Positions 37,918 to 47,585 are shown, numbered from the stretch's first letter. The stretch: 64,000 nucleotides of DNA from Enterovibrio baiacu (GCF_004120195.1 NZ_SCHN01000007.1:186001-250000), one strand, 5' to 3'. Notes: a model not told the origin generated them from the sequence alone. A program made the numbers and translations.

Positions 37918-39792
37918 ATGCAGTTCAACAAATTCAAATTGTCAGCAATCGCACTCGCGGTTGCTGGATTACCAACGCTTGCAAGTGCAGCGATTTATAA
38001 AGTCGAGAAGCTAGATACATTAGATACGTTTAACGTTAAGAGCTCAATGGCTACGGCAATTTCGCCACAAGGTGGAAAAGTTGCAGTCGAAGAACTCATT
38101 GGGCCTGTTGGGTTGAATTATTCAGAAGAAATGCCTTACATGGTAGATGAAGAGCATTTCATTAATAGTTATGAGGATCTTGATAACTATTGTGATAATT
38201 ACCTTGGTTACAATACCTGCGAATCTTGGGCGGATGAGCAATGGTATGGCATCAAAGCCACAGGCGAAGTCTGTGATAGCGAAGACAGTGAGCAAGTCTG
38301 TGACGGCGGCCTGAAGAAAGAAATCGACGCATGGAACAACGGTTACACGTCGAATAGCACCGCCTCCGTTGATCGCAACAGAACGAACCCTTTTAAGGCT
38401 GTGAGTGGTCCGACCGGTGTTGTTGATGAAAACTCAACCAATGTTGTGATCAATCAGATTTCGGAAACAGGAACAGTCATTGGTGCTTCAAGTAGCCCGT
38501 ATTTTAGAAATGGATCGGAGTACGCCAGAGCCTTTAAAAGTCGAGGATATTTCGATGCCACAGAATTACTCCCACCAACTTCGTCAAACCCACTAATTTC
38601 TTTAATTGGCCAGACTAATGCTAATGGAGCGGTAGAGTTTGAACATTTGGGTATCTCAAAAACTATTGTCTATGGGTCGGCTTCGATAGAAAATATGGAA
38701 AACCCAGGTAATAGCAACAAATCACCTGAAAACTCGAATGTTAATTTGGACAGTTGTGTAAATAACCCTAGTTACACAGAGCGTGCTTGTCAGTATTTTC
38801 AGTTTGCCAATCAGGCATCTATTTGGATGTCAGGATATGGTGATTTTGAAAATGCACGTGTTATCGCAAGCTTTCCCAATGGAGCAAACGACGGTGGAGA
38901 AGAAACAGCTCAAGCATCTGTTAAAGGCGCTGTTGTTGTTAAAACAGGAGATACAGCTCCTACTCTGGTCGGGTATAACACTTACGATGATAGCAATTTT
39001 TATGCGAGAGCTGTGATATTTACCCCAATCAGCACAGGGTTTGATACTTGTTTAACTGAGCTTGAAAATACACCATCAAAACGCTGTTGGGACATGGAAT
39101 TAATCCCAGGTATCGACATTCGTCAAAGTGGAGACATTATCTACTCTTATTCTGTTGCTAATGATATCAATGACAGTCGTGTTGTTATAGGCGTTGCTAA
39201 AAATCTTCGTCGCTCTAGTGGAGCTTACGCTGAGACCGTGTTTATAAATACCGGTGATAGCAGTAGAGATACAACCCTATTAGGTCCATCTCAGAGTTCT
39301 CTTTTCTTCTCTGGCTACAACGCAACAGCAGCATCAATTAACAACGATAACGAGCTAGTAGGTAAGGTTGATACTGAGTCTGCGCGTGATCGTGCTCGTC
39401 GTCAGCGTGGTTACATTTACCTTCATGGTTCAGCAACAAACTTAGCCACGTTCCAAAATACCCGTGGTTGGTTGCTTGATGATTTGACCAACGGTGGTGC
39501 TGATTCAGACACGAATAACCAATACCGTATTGCTGAGGCGTTTGATATCGCGGATAACGGCGACATTGCTGCATCCGCTTTCTATTGTGCTGGTGGCTAC
39601 AGCTCAACCGCACACAACGCGCTTTGTAACGGCACTGAAGAACTGGTTGCGGTAAAACTGACACGAGATAACAGTGGAACCATTACACAACGTACTTACG
39701 ATGATCAGACAGTATCACGCAGTGGCGGCAGTGTTGGTTTCTTAGGTTTGGGCCTTCTTGCGCTTGCTGGCGCAATGCGTCGTAAAAAGTAA
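37918..39792 (+). CDS. DUF3466 secreted protein with GlyGly-CTERM-like tail
   Basis: A 624-residue secreted protein with signal peptide MQFNKFKLSAIALAVAGLPTLASA. It matches the DUF3466 family of marine gammaproteobacteria. The C terminus, SGGSVGFLGLGLLALAGAMRRKK, has the layout of a GlyGly-CTERM sorting tag: Gly-Gly-Ser, a hydrophobic helix, then basic residues. These tags are processed by rhombosortase before type II secretion. Paired cysteines in the N-terminal third (CDSEDSEQVCDGG and others) suggest disulfides. The ATG at 37918 follows AGGA closely and lies two bases after the uup stop. DUF3466 proteins have no assigned biochemical role. Confidence 0.85.
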   Translation: MQFNKFKLSAIALAVAGLPTLASAAIYKVEKLDTLDTFNVKSSMATAISPQGGKVAVEELIGPVGLNYSEEMPYMVDEEHFINSYEDLDNYCDNYLGYNTCESWADEQWYGIKATGEVCDSEDSEQVCDGGLKKEIDAWNNGYTSNSTASVDRNRTNPFKAVSGPTGVVDENSTNVVINQISETGTVIGASSSPYFRNGSEYARAFKSRGYFDATELLPPTSSNPLISLIGQTNANGAVEFEHLGISKTIVYGSASIENMENPGNSNKSPENSNVNLDSCVNNPSYTERACQYFQFANQASIWMSGYGDFENARVIASFPNGANDGGEETAQASVKGAVVVKTGDTAPTLVGYNTYDDSNFYARAVIFTPISTGFDTCLTELENTPSKRCWDMELIPGIDIRQSGDIIYSYSVANDINDSRVVIGVAKNLRRSSGAYAETVFINTGDSSRDTTLLGPSQSSLFFSGYNATAASINNDNELVGKVDTESARDRARRQRGYIYLHGSATNLATFQNTRGWLLDDLTNGGADSDTNNQYRIAEAFDIADNGDIAASAFYCAGGYSSTAHNALCNGTEELVAVKLTRDNSGTITQRTYDDQTVSRSGGSVGFLGLGLLALAGAMRRKK

Positions 39793-39957
39793 TTTTCATT
39801 TCTGGCTCACTCTCACAAATATGTCGAGGATGAGCCTCCCGATGCTTGATTATTCTTTGTGCATGAACAAATCTTAATGGGTGCGGTTAATAAAACGTCA
39901 ACACGACCAACGCCGCGCAGTAAAGATGAAAACGTCGAAGGATAAGAGGGCGGAAAT

Positions 39958-40128
39958 ATGAAAAGACAGAAGCGAGATCGTTTAGAGCGTGCACAATCGA
40001 AAGGTTACCAAGCTGGAATAAACGGTCGATCCTCTGAGACGTGTCCTTATCAGGCCACGGACGCTCGCAGCCAATGGCTAGGTGGCTGGCGCGATGGCCG
40101 AGATAGCAAAACGACCAACATGAAGTAA
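39958..40128 (+). CDS. rmf: Ribosome modulation factor
   Basis: A 56-residue homologue of E. coli RMF (55 residues), starting MKRQKRDRLERAQSKGYQAG and containing CPYQATDARSQWLGGWRDGR. RMF binds 30S subunits near the anti-Shine-Dalgarno region and drives 100S hibernation dimers in stationary phase. The basic N terminus and WLGGWR motif are conserved. The position just before fabA, on the opposite strand, matches E. coli. A GGCGGA sequence lies upstream of the ATG. Confidence 0.95.
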   Translation: MKRQKRDRLERAQSKGYQAGINGRSSETCPYQATDARSQWLGGWRDGRDSKTTNMK

Positions 40129-40150
40129 ACCCACTCCTAAACCACATCTT

Positions 40151-40180
40151 AGCAAGCCCCTTGAATAGGGGCTTTTGCTT
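40151..40180 (+). terminator. Terminator after rmf
   Basis: A stem of AAGCCCC with GGGGCTT, extended by AGC/GCT pairs across a small bulge, with a T-rich tail, about 25 nt past the rmf stop. Confidence 0.75.
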
Positions 40181-40321
40181 GTTCATATAACGCACTATAA
40201 CTTATCGATTAGGGCGGATAACAAACGGAAAAGAGCGGTCTTGGGTATTGAGCGAACAGAGTGTTTAGGTGAGGTAAGAAAAGTGCAGGTAGAGCTTGTC
40301 TATGAATGGTGGGCTGGCAAA

Positions 40322-40433
<112 letters not shown>

Positions 40434-40440
40434 GCCTATA

Positions 40441-40467
40441 AAAAAACCGCCACAAGGGCGGTTTTTT
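40441..40467. terminator. Terminator at the convergent rmf / fabA junction
   Basis: A perfect 11-bp stem (AAAAAACCGCC with GGCGGTTTTTT) and a 5-nt loop, with T-runs on both strands, 20 nt past the fabA stop. Confidence 0.92.
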
Positions 40468-40486
40468 AAAACATGATGGCGTCGGC

Positions 40487-41005
40487 TTAGAAAGAAGAAG
40501 TATCTTGGAAAAGGCCAACTTTCAAATCTTTTGCTACGTAGATTTCTTTACCGTCTACCAATACGCGACCATCTGCCACGCCCATTACCAATTTACGGTT
40601 GATAACGCGCTTCATTTGGATTTCGTAGGTCACTTTCTTCGCGGTTGGAAGCACTTGGCCAGTGAATTTCACTTCGCCAACACCCAATGCACGGCCTTTA
40701 CCTTCGCCGCCCATCCAACCAAGGAAGAAACCAACAAGCTGCCACATTGCATCAAGACCCAAACAACCAGGCATTACTGGGTCGCCAGGGAAGTGGCAAT
40801 CAAAGAACCACAAATCAGGGCTGATATCTAACTCAGCAACGATGAAGCCTTTACCAAAGTCACCACCTTCGTCAGTGATGTTGGCAATACGATCCATCAT
40901 TAGCATGTTTGGTGCTGGAAGCTGTGGGCGACCCGGACCAAAAAGTTCACCTTGGCTTGAAGCTAGCAGGTCTTCCCTAGTGTAAGAATGGCGTTTCATT
41001 AGCAT
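40487..41005 (-). CDS. fabA: 3-hydroxydecanoyl-ACP dehydratase/isomerase FabA
   Basis: A 172-residue FabA, the same length as in E. coli. It dehydrates 3-hydroxydecanoyl-ACP and isomerises the product to cis-3-decenoyl-ACP, the branch point for unsaturated fatty acids. The active-site His is in [23 protein letters not shown], with the catalytic Asp in the same segment. I used the ATG ending at 41005 ([13 protein letters not shown]), with AAGGAAC about eight bases upstream. A perfect FabR-type palindrome sits 31-54 nt upstream. Confidence 0.97.
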   Translation of the reverse strand: MLMKRHSYTREDLLASSQGELFGPGRPQLPAPNMLMMDRIANITDEGGDFGKGFIVAELDISPDLWFFDCHFPGDPVMPGCLGLDAMWQLVGFFLGWMGGEGKGRALGVGEVKFTGQVLPTAKKVTYEIQMKRVINRKLVMGVADGRVLVDGKEIYVAKDLKVGLFQDTSSF

Positions 41006-41035
41006 TATACTGTTCCTTCGAAAAGATAGAGGCAC

Positions 41036-41059
41036 TTTAGCGTACACGTGTACGCTAAA
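41036..41059. promoter_or_regulatory. FabR-type operator (24-bp perfect palindrome)
   Basis: A perfectly symmetric 24-bp palindrome with core AGCGTACA-CG-TGTACGCT lies in the short region between the fabA start and the lonP stop. It matches the AGCGTACA/TGTACGCT layout of the FabR repressor site of E. coli fabA and fabB, so unsaturated fatty acid feedback on fabA is likely. Confidence 0.8.
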
Positions 41060-41068
41060 CAACTCGGA

Positions 41069-42772
41069 TCAGTGAAGGAGCCAGCTTTTAAGCTTAGAAA
41101 TTAATGATATGTGACGATGCTCACCGTGGTGGAAAGCGTCAATACGCTCCGAAATTTTGTCTAACAAGGTCTCTTCTTGTTCTTCTTGCTCCTCTTGAGC
41201 AAGATTTTCTTCTGGTTGTTCTTTATCGCCACTGAAACGAAGACCCGTAATAAGCGGGAAAGCTTCCTCTACATCTTCAATTGCCCAAAGGTGGAATTGA
41301 CCGTCACGGATCGCCGTTGCTACGTCATTACTGAGGCATAACGCATTGAGATTTGTCTTAGGAAGGATCACGCCCTGAGAACCTGTTAGGCCGCGGTTTT
41401 CACAAATGTGGTAGAACCCTTCAATTTTCTCGTTAATCCCGCCAACTGCTTGAACGCGGCCAAACTGATCGACGGCACCTGTGATGGCGATGCTTTGATT
41501 GATAGGTTGCTGAGCCAATGCACTGACAAACGCACACAATTCCGCAAGAGAGGCACTGTCGCCGTCTACTTCGCAGTAAGATTGCTCAAACACGATAGAT
41601 GCAGCGTATGGTAGGGGTTCATCAAGGTCCAATGCCGCGCTCACAAAGGCTTGCATGATCATCATGCCTTTTGCGTGAATGTTGCCTGCCAAATCGACTT
41701 TGCGCTCTACGTCAGAAATGTCGCCATCACCAAAGTGAACCACACAAGAGATACGCGCCGGTTCACCATACGCCATTGGGTGTCCTGGCATTTCAACAAC
41801 GGTGAGGCCGTTAACCTGACCGATGTGCTCGCCACGAGTATCAATAAAGACTTGGCCTTTATGGATGTCATCAACAGCACGAAGTGGCAGGTAAGATTCA
41901 CGGAAGTATTTCTCGCTAATGGCTTTTTCTACGTCGTCTTTAGTGACGCTGTCACCTTTTGCTTGGTAGTCAGCTTCACGAAGTAGCGACTGAATCCAGA
42001 GCGGGCACAGTGGCATGCGGTCTTGATCTTCTGTGAAGCGCACGCCGGCTTGCATCACGCGTTTTACTGCGCCAGATGTCAGAGGTTTTACGCCATAGAA
42101 AGCCTGAAAGCCTTTTAACACAGAAAGGTAATCGTCAACGCTTTCTGGGGTAAGCAGCATATCGGGTTCGTATTCGGTATAAATACCTAAACCATGCAGC
42201 TCCGGTTCGCCGTCTTCAAAATCGTTCATCAACGAACGATCACCAATGACAATCACGCGCACTGATAATTCTGAAGGGTTAGGGAGTTCGCAATAGGTAT
42301 CAGGCTTTGCACTCTTCCAAGGCAGGTTGCCTGTGCACAACACGTGCTTGAGGCGACTCCAGATATTGGGTTGGCTAATGACACCTGTAAGAGAAATAAG
42401 AAGTACACCGCCATTTGCTTTATGAAGCAGCCCTTCAACGCTGCGTGACATTGTCACATCTTCATTGGTGGGATACACTGCGCCAAACAATTGAGTTTCA
42501 TCGAAATTCTCAGCAACAACCACAGGCATATCAGCCGATGGCAGTTTGTTGACGACGATATCTTTCACAATGGAAAGGTAGTCATGGACATCTGGCGCCG
42601 TGACGAGCAACAAACGCGGAAAGTGCACTTCATGCACAAGACGCTGAATGCTGTTTGTTAACCTTGGTTGCAATGCACAAGGGGTCATTGCGGTTAAGGC
42701 TGGGTAATTTTCAATCTGTTGTTCAACATTCGAAAACTGGGGAACTACGGACTGCCAGGTAACTTCTTGCAT
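41069..42772 (-). CDS. Lon-related protease LonP (YcbZ family)
   Basis: A protein of about 567 residues similar to E. coli YcbZ. It has a degenerate AAA+ part and a C-terminal Lon S16 protease domain. The catalytic Ser is in EVDGDSASLAELCAFVSAL and the catalytic Lys in GGINEKIEGFY. The GNIHAKGMMIMQAFVSAAL segment before the serine is typical. I chose the ATG at 42772 (MQEVTWQSVVPQF), which aligns with the YcbZ start; the frame is open upstream to a TTG at 42835. The C-terminal tail has an acidic Glu/Gln stretch. Order fabA-lonP-matP matches E. coli. Its substrates are unknown. Confidence 0.9.
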   Translation of the reverse strand: MQEVTWQSVVPQFSNVEQQIENYPALTAMTPCALQPRLTNSIQRLVHEVHFPRLLLVTAPDVHDYLSIVKDIVVNKLPSADMPVVVAENFDETQLFGAVYPTNEDVTMSRSVEGLLHKANGGVLLISLTGVISQPNIWSRLKHVLCTGNLPWKSAKPDTYCELPNPSELSVRVIVIGDRSLMNDFEDGEPELHGLGIYTEYEPDMLLTPESVDDYLSVLKGFQAFYGVKPLTSGAVKRVMQAGVRFTEDQDRMPLCPLWIQSLLREADYQAKGDSVTKDDVEKAISEKYFRESYLPLRAVDDIHKGQVFIDTRGEHIGQVNGLTVVEMPGHPMAYGEPARISCVVHFGDGDISDVERKVDLAGNIHAKGMMIMQAFVSAALDLDEPLPYAASIVFEQSYCEVDGDSASLAELCAFVSALAQQPINQSIAITGAVDQFGRVQAVGGINEKIEGFYHICENRGLTGSQGVILPKTNLNALCLSNDVATAIRDGQFHLWAIEDVEEAFPLITGLRFSGDKEQPEENLAQEEQEEQEETLLDKISERIDAFHHGEHRHISLISKLKSWLLH

Positions 42773-43031
42773 ACGTCTGGGATTCAACTCTTGGTGTGTT
42801 ATGTACCGAGAGTATAAAGGAAGAAGACGCTGCAAAGTAGATAAGATCCTTCCTGATACACGGTTATAGGGACGTTCGGCGAAATAAGTTGCTGAACGTC
42901 ACGAGTTTGAAAATGATATCGCCGAAATCAAAGGGATAAACCAAGATGCGTTTGATTAAAAAATAATCTACTGTTACGCTGTCACTGTATTAATGTCTTT
43001 TATTGCTCTCAACTAAAAACATACTAAGAAT

Positions 43032-43481
43032 ATGAAATATCAACAACTTGAAAACCTCGAAGCTGGATGGAAGTGGGCCTATGTGGTCAAAAAGCATAAA
43101 GAAGGGTCCAACGTTACGCGATATATCGATACGAGCGAGGCGCAAGCCGCTGTTAATAGCTTGATGTCAATCGAACACGAGCCAACGAAAGTGATCGAAT
43201 GGATCGCTGAGCACATGTCTCCTGATCTTGATAACAAGTTGAAGCAAGCGATTCGTGCGAAGCGTAAGCGTCACTTCAATGCTGAACAAGAACACACGCG
43301 CAAGAAATCAATCGATCTTGATTTTCGTGTTTGGGAAAAGCTGTCCATGAAGGCGCAAGACCTAGACGCGACACTGTCAGACACGATTGAGTACTTGTTA
43401 GGTGAAGCTAACCGTTCTCAAAACGCCAATAAAAAGGTAGATGCACTCAAGAAAGACTTGAGCAGCTTGTTAGACATGTAA
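43032..43481 (+). CDS. matP: Macrodomain Ter organiser MatP
   Basis: A 149-residue MatP. It binds matS sites in the Ter macrodomain, condenses terminus DNA and links it to the divisome through ZapB. The N-terminal four-helix part (MKYQQLENLEAGWKWAYVVKKHKEG), the ribbon-helix-helix core (HTRKKSIDLDFRVWEKLSMKAQDLDATLSDTIEYLL) and the C-terminal coiled coil are present. Divergent from lonP, as in E. coli. Confidence 0.97.
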   Translation: MKYQQLENLEAGWKWAYVVKKHKEGSNVTRYIDTSEAQAAVNSLMSIEHEPTKVIEWIAEHMSPDLDNKLKQAIRAKRKRHFNAEQEHTRKKSIDLDFRVWEKLSMKAQDLDATLSDTIEYLLGEANRSQNANKKVDALKKDLSSLLDM

Positions 43482-43490
43482 GGTGAGACC

Positions 43491-43781
43491 ATGGAGTATT
43501 TCTTAGCCGTTAGCTTCATTGCTTTGTTTGCGTTTATCGCCGTCGATCGTCCCATTGTTTATATTCGCTTTAAAGATGGAGAGGTGACGAAAACAAAGGG
43601 AAAGATCCCGCACGGCTTCTTGCATGATTGCACTGAAATCTGCAAACGTTCGCCGTTCTCTGGAACGGTGAAGGTATACAGAAATCGCTTCAAACCCGCT
43701 AAGTTGGTGCTTTCCAAAGGGATTGATAGCAAAGTTCAACAGCGCATCCGTAATGTTTTCCCGCATAAATCTTTCAAATGA
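43491..43781 (+). CDS. DUF3634 family protein
   Basis: A 96-residue protein beginning with one membrane helix (MEYFLAVSFIALFAFIAV), followed by a small basic cytoplasmic domain (IVYIRFKDGEVTKTKGKIPHGFLHDCTEI ... VKVYRNRFKPAKLVLSKGIDSKVQQRIRNVFP). This matches DUF3634, found in Vibrionaceae and relatives, with no known function. It starts 9 nt after matP and overlaps the next gene by four bases, so the three genes form one operon. Confidence 0.8.
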   Translation: MEYFLAVSFIALFAFIAVDRPIVYIRFKDGEVTKTKGKIPHGFLHDCTEICKRSPFSGTVKVYRNRFKPAKLVLSKGIDSKVQQRIRNVFPHKSFK

Positions 43782-44179
43782 ATTCGCAAGTATCTCCTAT
43801 AGCCTTTCGCTTAACGCGAGGGGCTGATCTAAAACAATCCATTCTTGCGTCCATACACGCTAACGCTATTCAGGCGGGTTGTGTCGCCTCAGTAGTGGGG
43901 TGTTTATCTACGCTCTCTTTGCGTTTGGCTGATGGTCACTCTGTTGTCACCTTAGAGGGCGCATATGAAATCATCACCGTTTCAGGCACGTTAACGCCTG
44001 ACCATGTGCATCTTCATCTTTCTGCCGCAGATCGTGAGGGGAAAATGATTGGAGGGCATCTCATGGAAGGTAGCATTGTCAGCCATACGGCAGAAGTGTG
44101 CTTACTTTCTTTTCCTGCCATGGCGTTTACGCGTGCGTTTGATGAGGACACGGGTTACACCGAGTTGGTGGTGAACTAG
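43778..44179 (+). CDS. PPC (DUF296) domain protein
   Basis: A 133-residue single PPC/DUF296 domain. The conserved pattern LTRGADLKQSIL, GCVASVVGCLSTLSLRLADG, and the His cluster DHVHLHLSAADREGKMIGGHLMEGSIV are present; these histidines often bind metal in bacterial and archaeal members. Plant homologues fuse the domain to AT-hooks; the bacterial proteins have no clear function. It overlaps the DUF3634 gene by ATGA and is followed by a terminator. Confidence 0.88.
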   Translation: MNSQVSPIAFRLTRGADLKQSILASIHANAIQAGCVASVVGCLSTLSLRLADGHSVVTLEGAYEIITVSGTLTPDHVHLHLSAADREGKMIGGHLMEGSIVSHTAEVCLLSFPAMAFTRAFDEDTGYTELVVN

Positions 44180-44235
44180 TTGTTGCTGTTGCTATCAACC
44201 TGGAATGTATGAACAGTAAGCGAAACATGAGCAAC

Positions 44236-44270
44236 AACTAAAAAGGGCGCTTCTCGCGCCCTTGTTAGTT
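44236..44270 (+). terminator. Terminator after PPC gene
   Basis: A stem of AAGGGCGC with GCGCCCTT, extended by AACTA/TAGTT across a small internal loop, with loop TTCTC and a T-run. Confidence 0.85.
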
Positions 44271-44331
44271 TTACGGGGCCACTTATCAGGCCTTATCCCG
44301 TATCATCCCGCTATTTCAGTCGAGCAGTGCG

Positions 44332-47280
44332 TTATTTCACTTCCATGGATTGTGGCCTTGAAAAATCAAGGTACTTACCATTTCGGGCCTTCACAGACTT
44401 CAGATCCTCATTTGTCACACTTTGGCTAAAGGTCGCTGTTCGGTTGTAAGAAAGGTTTGGCCAATCTCCCAAACGCACCTTCACGCCTTCATCCGCATAG
44501 ACATATACGTCATGTTTTCGAATCCAGCTTGGAAGTGCATAACCGGAACGCTGATTGACAGGTAAGCAGTATTGCTCTCGGGTTGTTAAGCTCACGATGC
44601 AGCCAAGCGGTGTGGAGCTTTGTTCTACGCGCATAGAGCGAGGGGTTGAGAAATCAATATACTCGCCATTCTGTGCGAGTACATTGGAGAGTTTTCGGTT
44701 CTCAACCGTCCCTTCAAATGACGCAATGCGACGGTACGAAAGGTTATTGTAATCAGACAACACCACCTTAGCGCCAGGCTCAGCTTGGACATAGACCTCA
44801 TGGCGATTTATCCAGCTTGGCAAAGAATAGCCAGCACTTTTTCCTACCGATAAACAGTACTTTGCGCCAGATGACAGGCTCACAATACAGCCTTTTGCTT
44901 TGGTGACGTTGTCACCTCCAATGACGGTGACGGTCGGCTTGAAGTCTGTTGCATCGATTTGTCGGGTGCTTAGCGTTTTGCCATTACAACGCACTTCCGC
45001 GTTGAGCACTTCGGCAGAGCGCTCGATGTTAACGTTGAATTGGTTCATTTGGTTTGTAGAGAAACGTTTATCTGACAAAGCAAAATGCAACGTACCTTTG
45101 CGGCGAGTCTCAACGTTTAACTGGCAAGTCGCGTTCGCGCCGTCCTGGGCGTACGTCATGCCATATGCACCGTGGGTTGCTGGGTAGACATAACTTCGTA
45201 GTTTGTTCTCAGGATCGTAGTAACCAAAGAGCGTCGTAATAGGCACACCTTGTTTCTTTGGTACGCGTGCAACACTGAGATCGGGCTTGTTTGTACGCTT
45301 CCATGTCTTGCCATTGGAAACAAAATGCCACGTGTTTCCATTTTTGATCGTTTCAACGGCAGTGTTTACATGCACATTGGAGTGATAGCCTGCACGGTGG
45401 GCGATACTGATCACTTTTCCTTTGTTCGCGCGATTGGCGTCAGGGATGTGGATATCGCGCGTCCAATAGCCATTGCTAAACGAAATATTGATCAGCTTGT
45501 TGGTGGAAAGTAAATCGGCTAACTGCGCCTTTGACACCTGAGAGGGGCCAGCAGAGGCAGTTGGCGCATTGTTTACCTTTAATGACCACATCTCCATGGT
45601 TTTCGTGTCGTTATTCCACTTCGAAAAACCGGTTGGCGATGAAGGATCAAACACCGCTTTGTTTTCGAGGAAGCGCTGAATACGCTGCGCAGTATGTGGC
45701 GTATGGAGTGTGTAGTTGTTATATGTCGCATCGTAAATGCCGCCACCCGCCATCGCATCCTTATTGAATGCAAAGCCTTCAAACGCCTCTTGGCATTCAT
45801 CATTCAAGCAGGTTGCTTTGTCAGTCTTTACGCGGGAAAAGTTTGGAATAAAGGCGTTAGTATCAGCATCCCAGCCCCACGTAGAGTTCACTGCATTGGG
45901 TGGACGATGCACTGATCCGTTAAACCCGCCTGGATAATGACCAATACCGTAGTTATGTCCTAATTCATGGCTAAATTCGTTACCTTTGCTGCTTCGCAGT
46001 GTCACGATGCCAGCACCACCAGAGAGACCATGCACAACAACACCGTTTTCATAGCGACCTAGTGTGTTATGGGCACTGATTTGAGCGGCGGCATAAGGAT
46101 GGCTGCCTCCGGGGGCGGATGAATGAATGCCGTAGTTAGCGTTGTTAATACCAAGCGATATCAAGCGCTTCCCGATGGTTTCACGCATGCTTCCTTTGTG
46201 CACACCGCCTGTGTCTGGGGCGAAGTCTGTTAATAAGGTGCCGTCGGGCATCATCACTTCTTTGAAGTGGAGCGACGTGAAGTTATTGACGATGAGCTTG
46301 CTGGTGGGCGTTTGTTGGAAGTATTCGCGGATCAATTCAGGCTGCGTTTGCATCTCAAATTGATCGCGGTTAGGCGTCAACATACCTACATCGATGGTGT
46401 TCAGAAAAACCTGTGTTGGCGCGCCGACACTTACACCGTTCAATGTGCCTTGTTTGCCATTAGCGGTAAAAGCAAAGGACACCCCAGGTTCAATGAGTGT
46501 TGCATCGATAGCGACAGACCAAAAATCACCGTACTTCACACGGCCGGCGTTCGCATCCACGTCGCTGAACCAGCTTCCGTTGAGGTAGCGAAAAACGCGT
46601 GTTTCACCACGATTGACGGACAAGCGTTTACCCGAATACTTCACTGTTGAGCGGTATCCAGCCTCAGAGGAAACAACGACCGTTCGGCCATTAGCCACGT
46701 TTGAGTCTGGAAGCGTGAACGTGCTGACCCATGCGCCATTGGCTGTTTTAAGCTGAATAGCACCGAACTGCTTGAGCTGCTCAGTAAAGAACGACGCGTC
46801 TTCAAATTTCTTCAGCGTACTGGTGCCCGAAAATGAGCGGTCATAAGCGCTTGGTATCTTGAAATCGTCAGCGTTTAGGCCCGCAGAAAGCCCGCTCCCT
46901 GCAATGCTAGGAAGCGCATCGGGAGAGGCCATATCAAACTGTGCTTTTAATGTATTGTCTTTGTCGAACACAGACACGCGCACTTGTTTCGCATGTTTAT
47001 CGCGCTCAGACAGTTTCATCATCACCAAGGTGTTGCGCGCACCAGTCAGGTGAGGCTGAGTATCGTTTGGAATATGTTGCTTGGCAGGAATAATGGCGTG
47101 CTGCGCAAACATGACATAGCCAGAAAGCGCGCCTTCCAAATCGTTATAGAAATTGTTGTTAAAGGTCGCGACAGGGCTGGTGGCTGTGTTTGTTTCAGCT
47201 AACACGTACGGAGAAGCAAACGCCAGTGCGATCGACAAGCTTGTTGAAATCCTTGTAAGGTGTAAGGATCGTTTTTGCAT
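44332..47280 (-). CDS. Secreted M66 metalloprotease (StcE/TagA-like)
   Basis: A 982-residue secreted zinc protease. It has a signal peptide (residues 1 to about 28, ending VLA). The extended zinc motif HELGHNYGIGH lies near residue 440, inside the M66 signature region (GGAGIVTLRSSKGNEFSHELGHNYG). Family members include StcE of enterohaemorrhagic E. coli, a mucinase, and Vibrio cholerae TagA. A related module occurs before and after the catalytic domain (NVANGRTVVVSSEAGYRSTV and NRANKGKVISIAHRAGYHSNV). Two C-terminal repeats of about 100 residues carry C-I-V-S-L ... Y-C-L, S-W-I-x-x-H-x-V-Y-V and N-L-S-Y-x-R, resembling beta/gamma-crystallin folds. A mucin or glycoprotein target is inferred. 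Confidence 0.88.
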   Translation of the reverse strand: MQKRSLHLTRISTSLSIALAFASPYVLAETNTATSPVATFNNNFYNDLEGALSGYVMFAQHAIIPAKQHIPNDTQPHLTGARNTLVMMKLSERDKHAKQVRVSVFDKDNTLKAQFDMASPDALPSIAGSGLSAGLNADDFKIPSAYDRSFSGTSTLKKFEDASFFTEQLKQFGAIQLKTANGAWVSTFTLPDSNVANGRTVVVSSEAGYRSTVKYSGKRLSVNRGETRVFRYLNGSWFSDVDANAGRVKYGDFWSVAIDATLIEPGVSFAFTANGKQGTLNGVSVGAPTQVFLNTIDVGMLTPNRDQFEMQTQPELIREYFQQTPTSKLIVNNFTSLHFKEVMMPDGTLLTDFAPDTGGVHKGSMRETIGKRLISLGINNANYGIHSSAPGGSHPYAAAQISAHNTLGRYENGVVVHGLSGGAGIVTLRSSKGNEFSHELGHNYGIGHYPGGFNGSVHRPPNAVNSTWGWDADTNAFIPNFSRVKTDKATCLNDECQEAFEGFAFNKDAMAGGGIYDATYNNYTLHTPHTAQRIQRFLENKAVFDPSSPTGFSKWNNDTKTMEMWSLKVNNAPTASAGPSQVSKAQLADLLSTNKLINISFSNGYWTRDIHIPDANRANKGKVISIAHRAGYHSNVHVNTAVETIKNGNTWHFVSNGKTWKRTNKPDLSVARVPKKQGVPITTLFGYYDPENKLRSYVYPATHGAYGMTYAQDGANATCQLNVETRRKGTLHFALSDKRFSTNQMNQFNVNIERSAEVLNAEVRCNGKTLSTRQIDATDFKPTVTVIGGDNVTKAKGCIVSLSSGAKYCLSVGKSAGYSLPSWINRHEVYVQAEPGAKVVLSDYNNLSYRRIASFEGTVENRKLSNVLAQNGEYIDFSTPRSMRVEQSSTPLGCIVSLTTREQYCLPVNQRSGYALPSWIRKHDVYVYADEGVKVRLGDWPNLSYNRTATFSQSVTNEDLKSVKARNGKYLDFSRPQSMEVK

Positions 47281-47585
47281 GATTGATGAGCCTTTTTAGG
47301 TTGAAAGTGGTCATCAATATATTCATAAAAGGTGTGGTTATTTGCATTAATAATTAGACGTGCGAATGTATTTGTTATTGCTTAACTATCGCTACGGGTT
47401 ATTACGCCTAATATTCTGATTAATAGTTACTAATTCTGTTTATTCACCCTAGTGACTGATTACGCATTAAGGTGTGAAAAATCTCGGGGTGAGTACAAGA
47501 GATTGTGCATAATTCGCCAGTTAGGTGAATGAAGCGCTCAACGAGATCGTGCCGAGCACCTCAAGATTCACGTGTTTATTCGTCA
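47281..47585. other. AT-rich region between rtcR stop and protease start
   Basis: About 305 bp, strongly AT-rich near the protease start, where its promoter must lie. I see no clear terminator hairpin after rtcR and no open frame. Confidence 0.4.
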
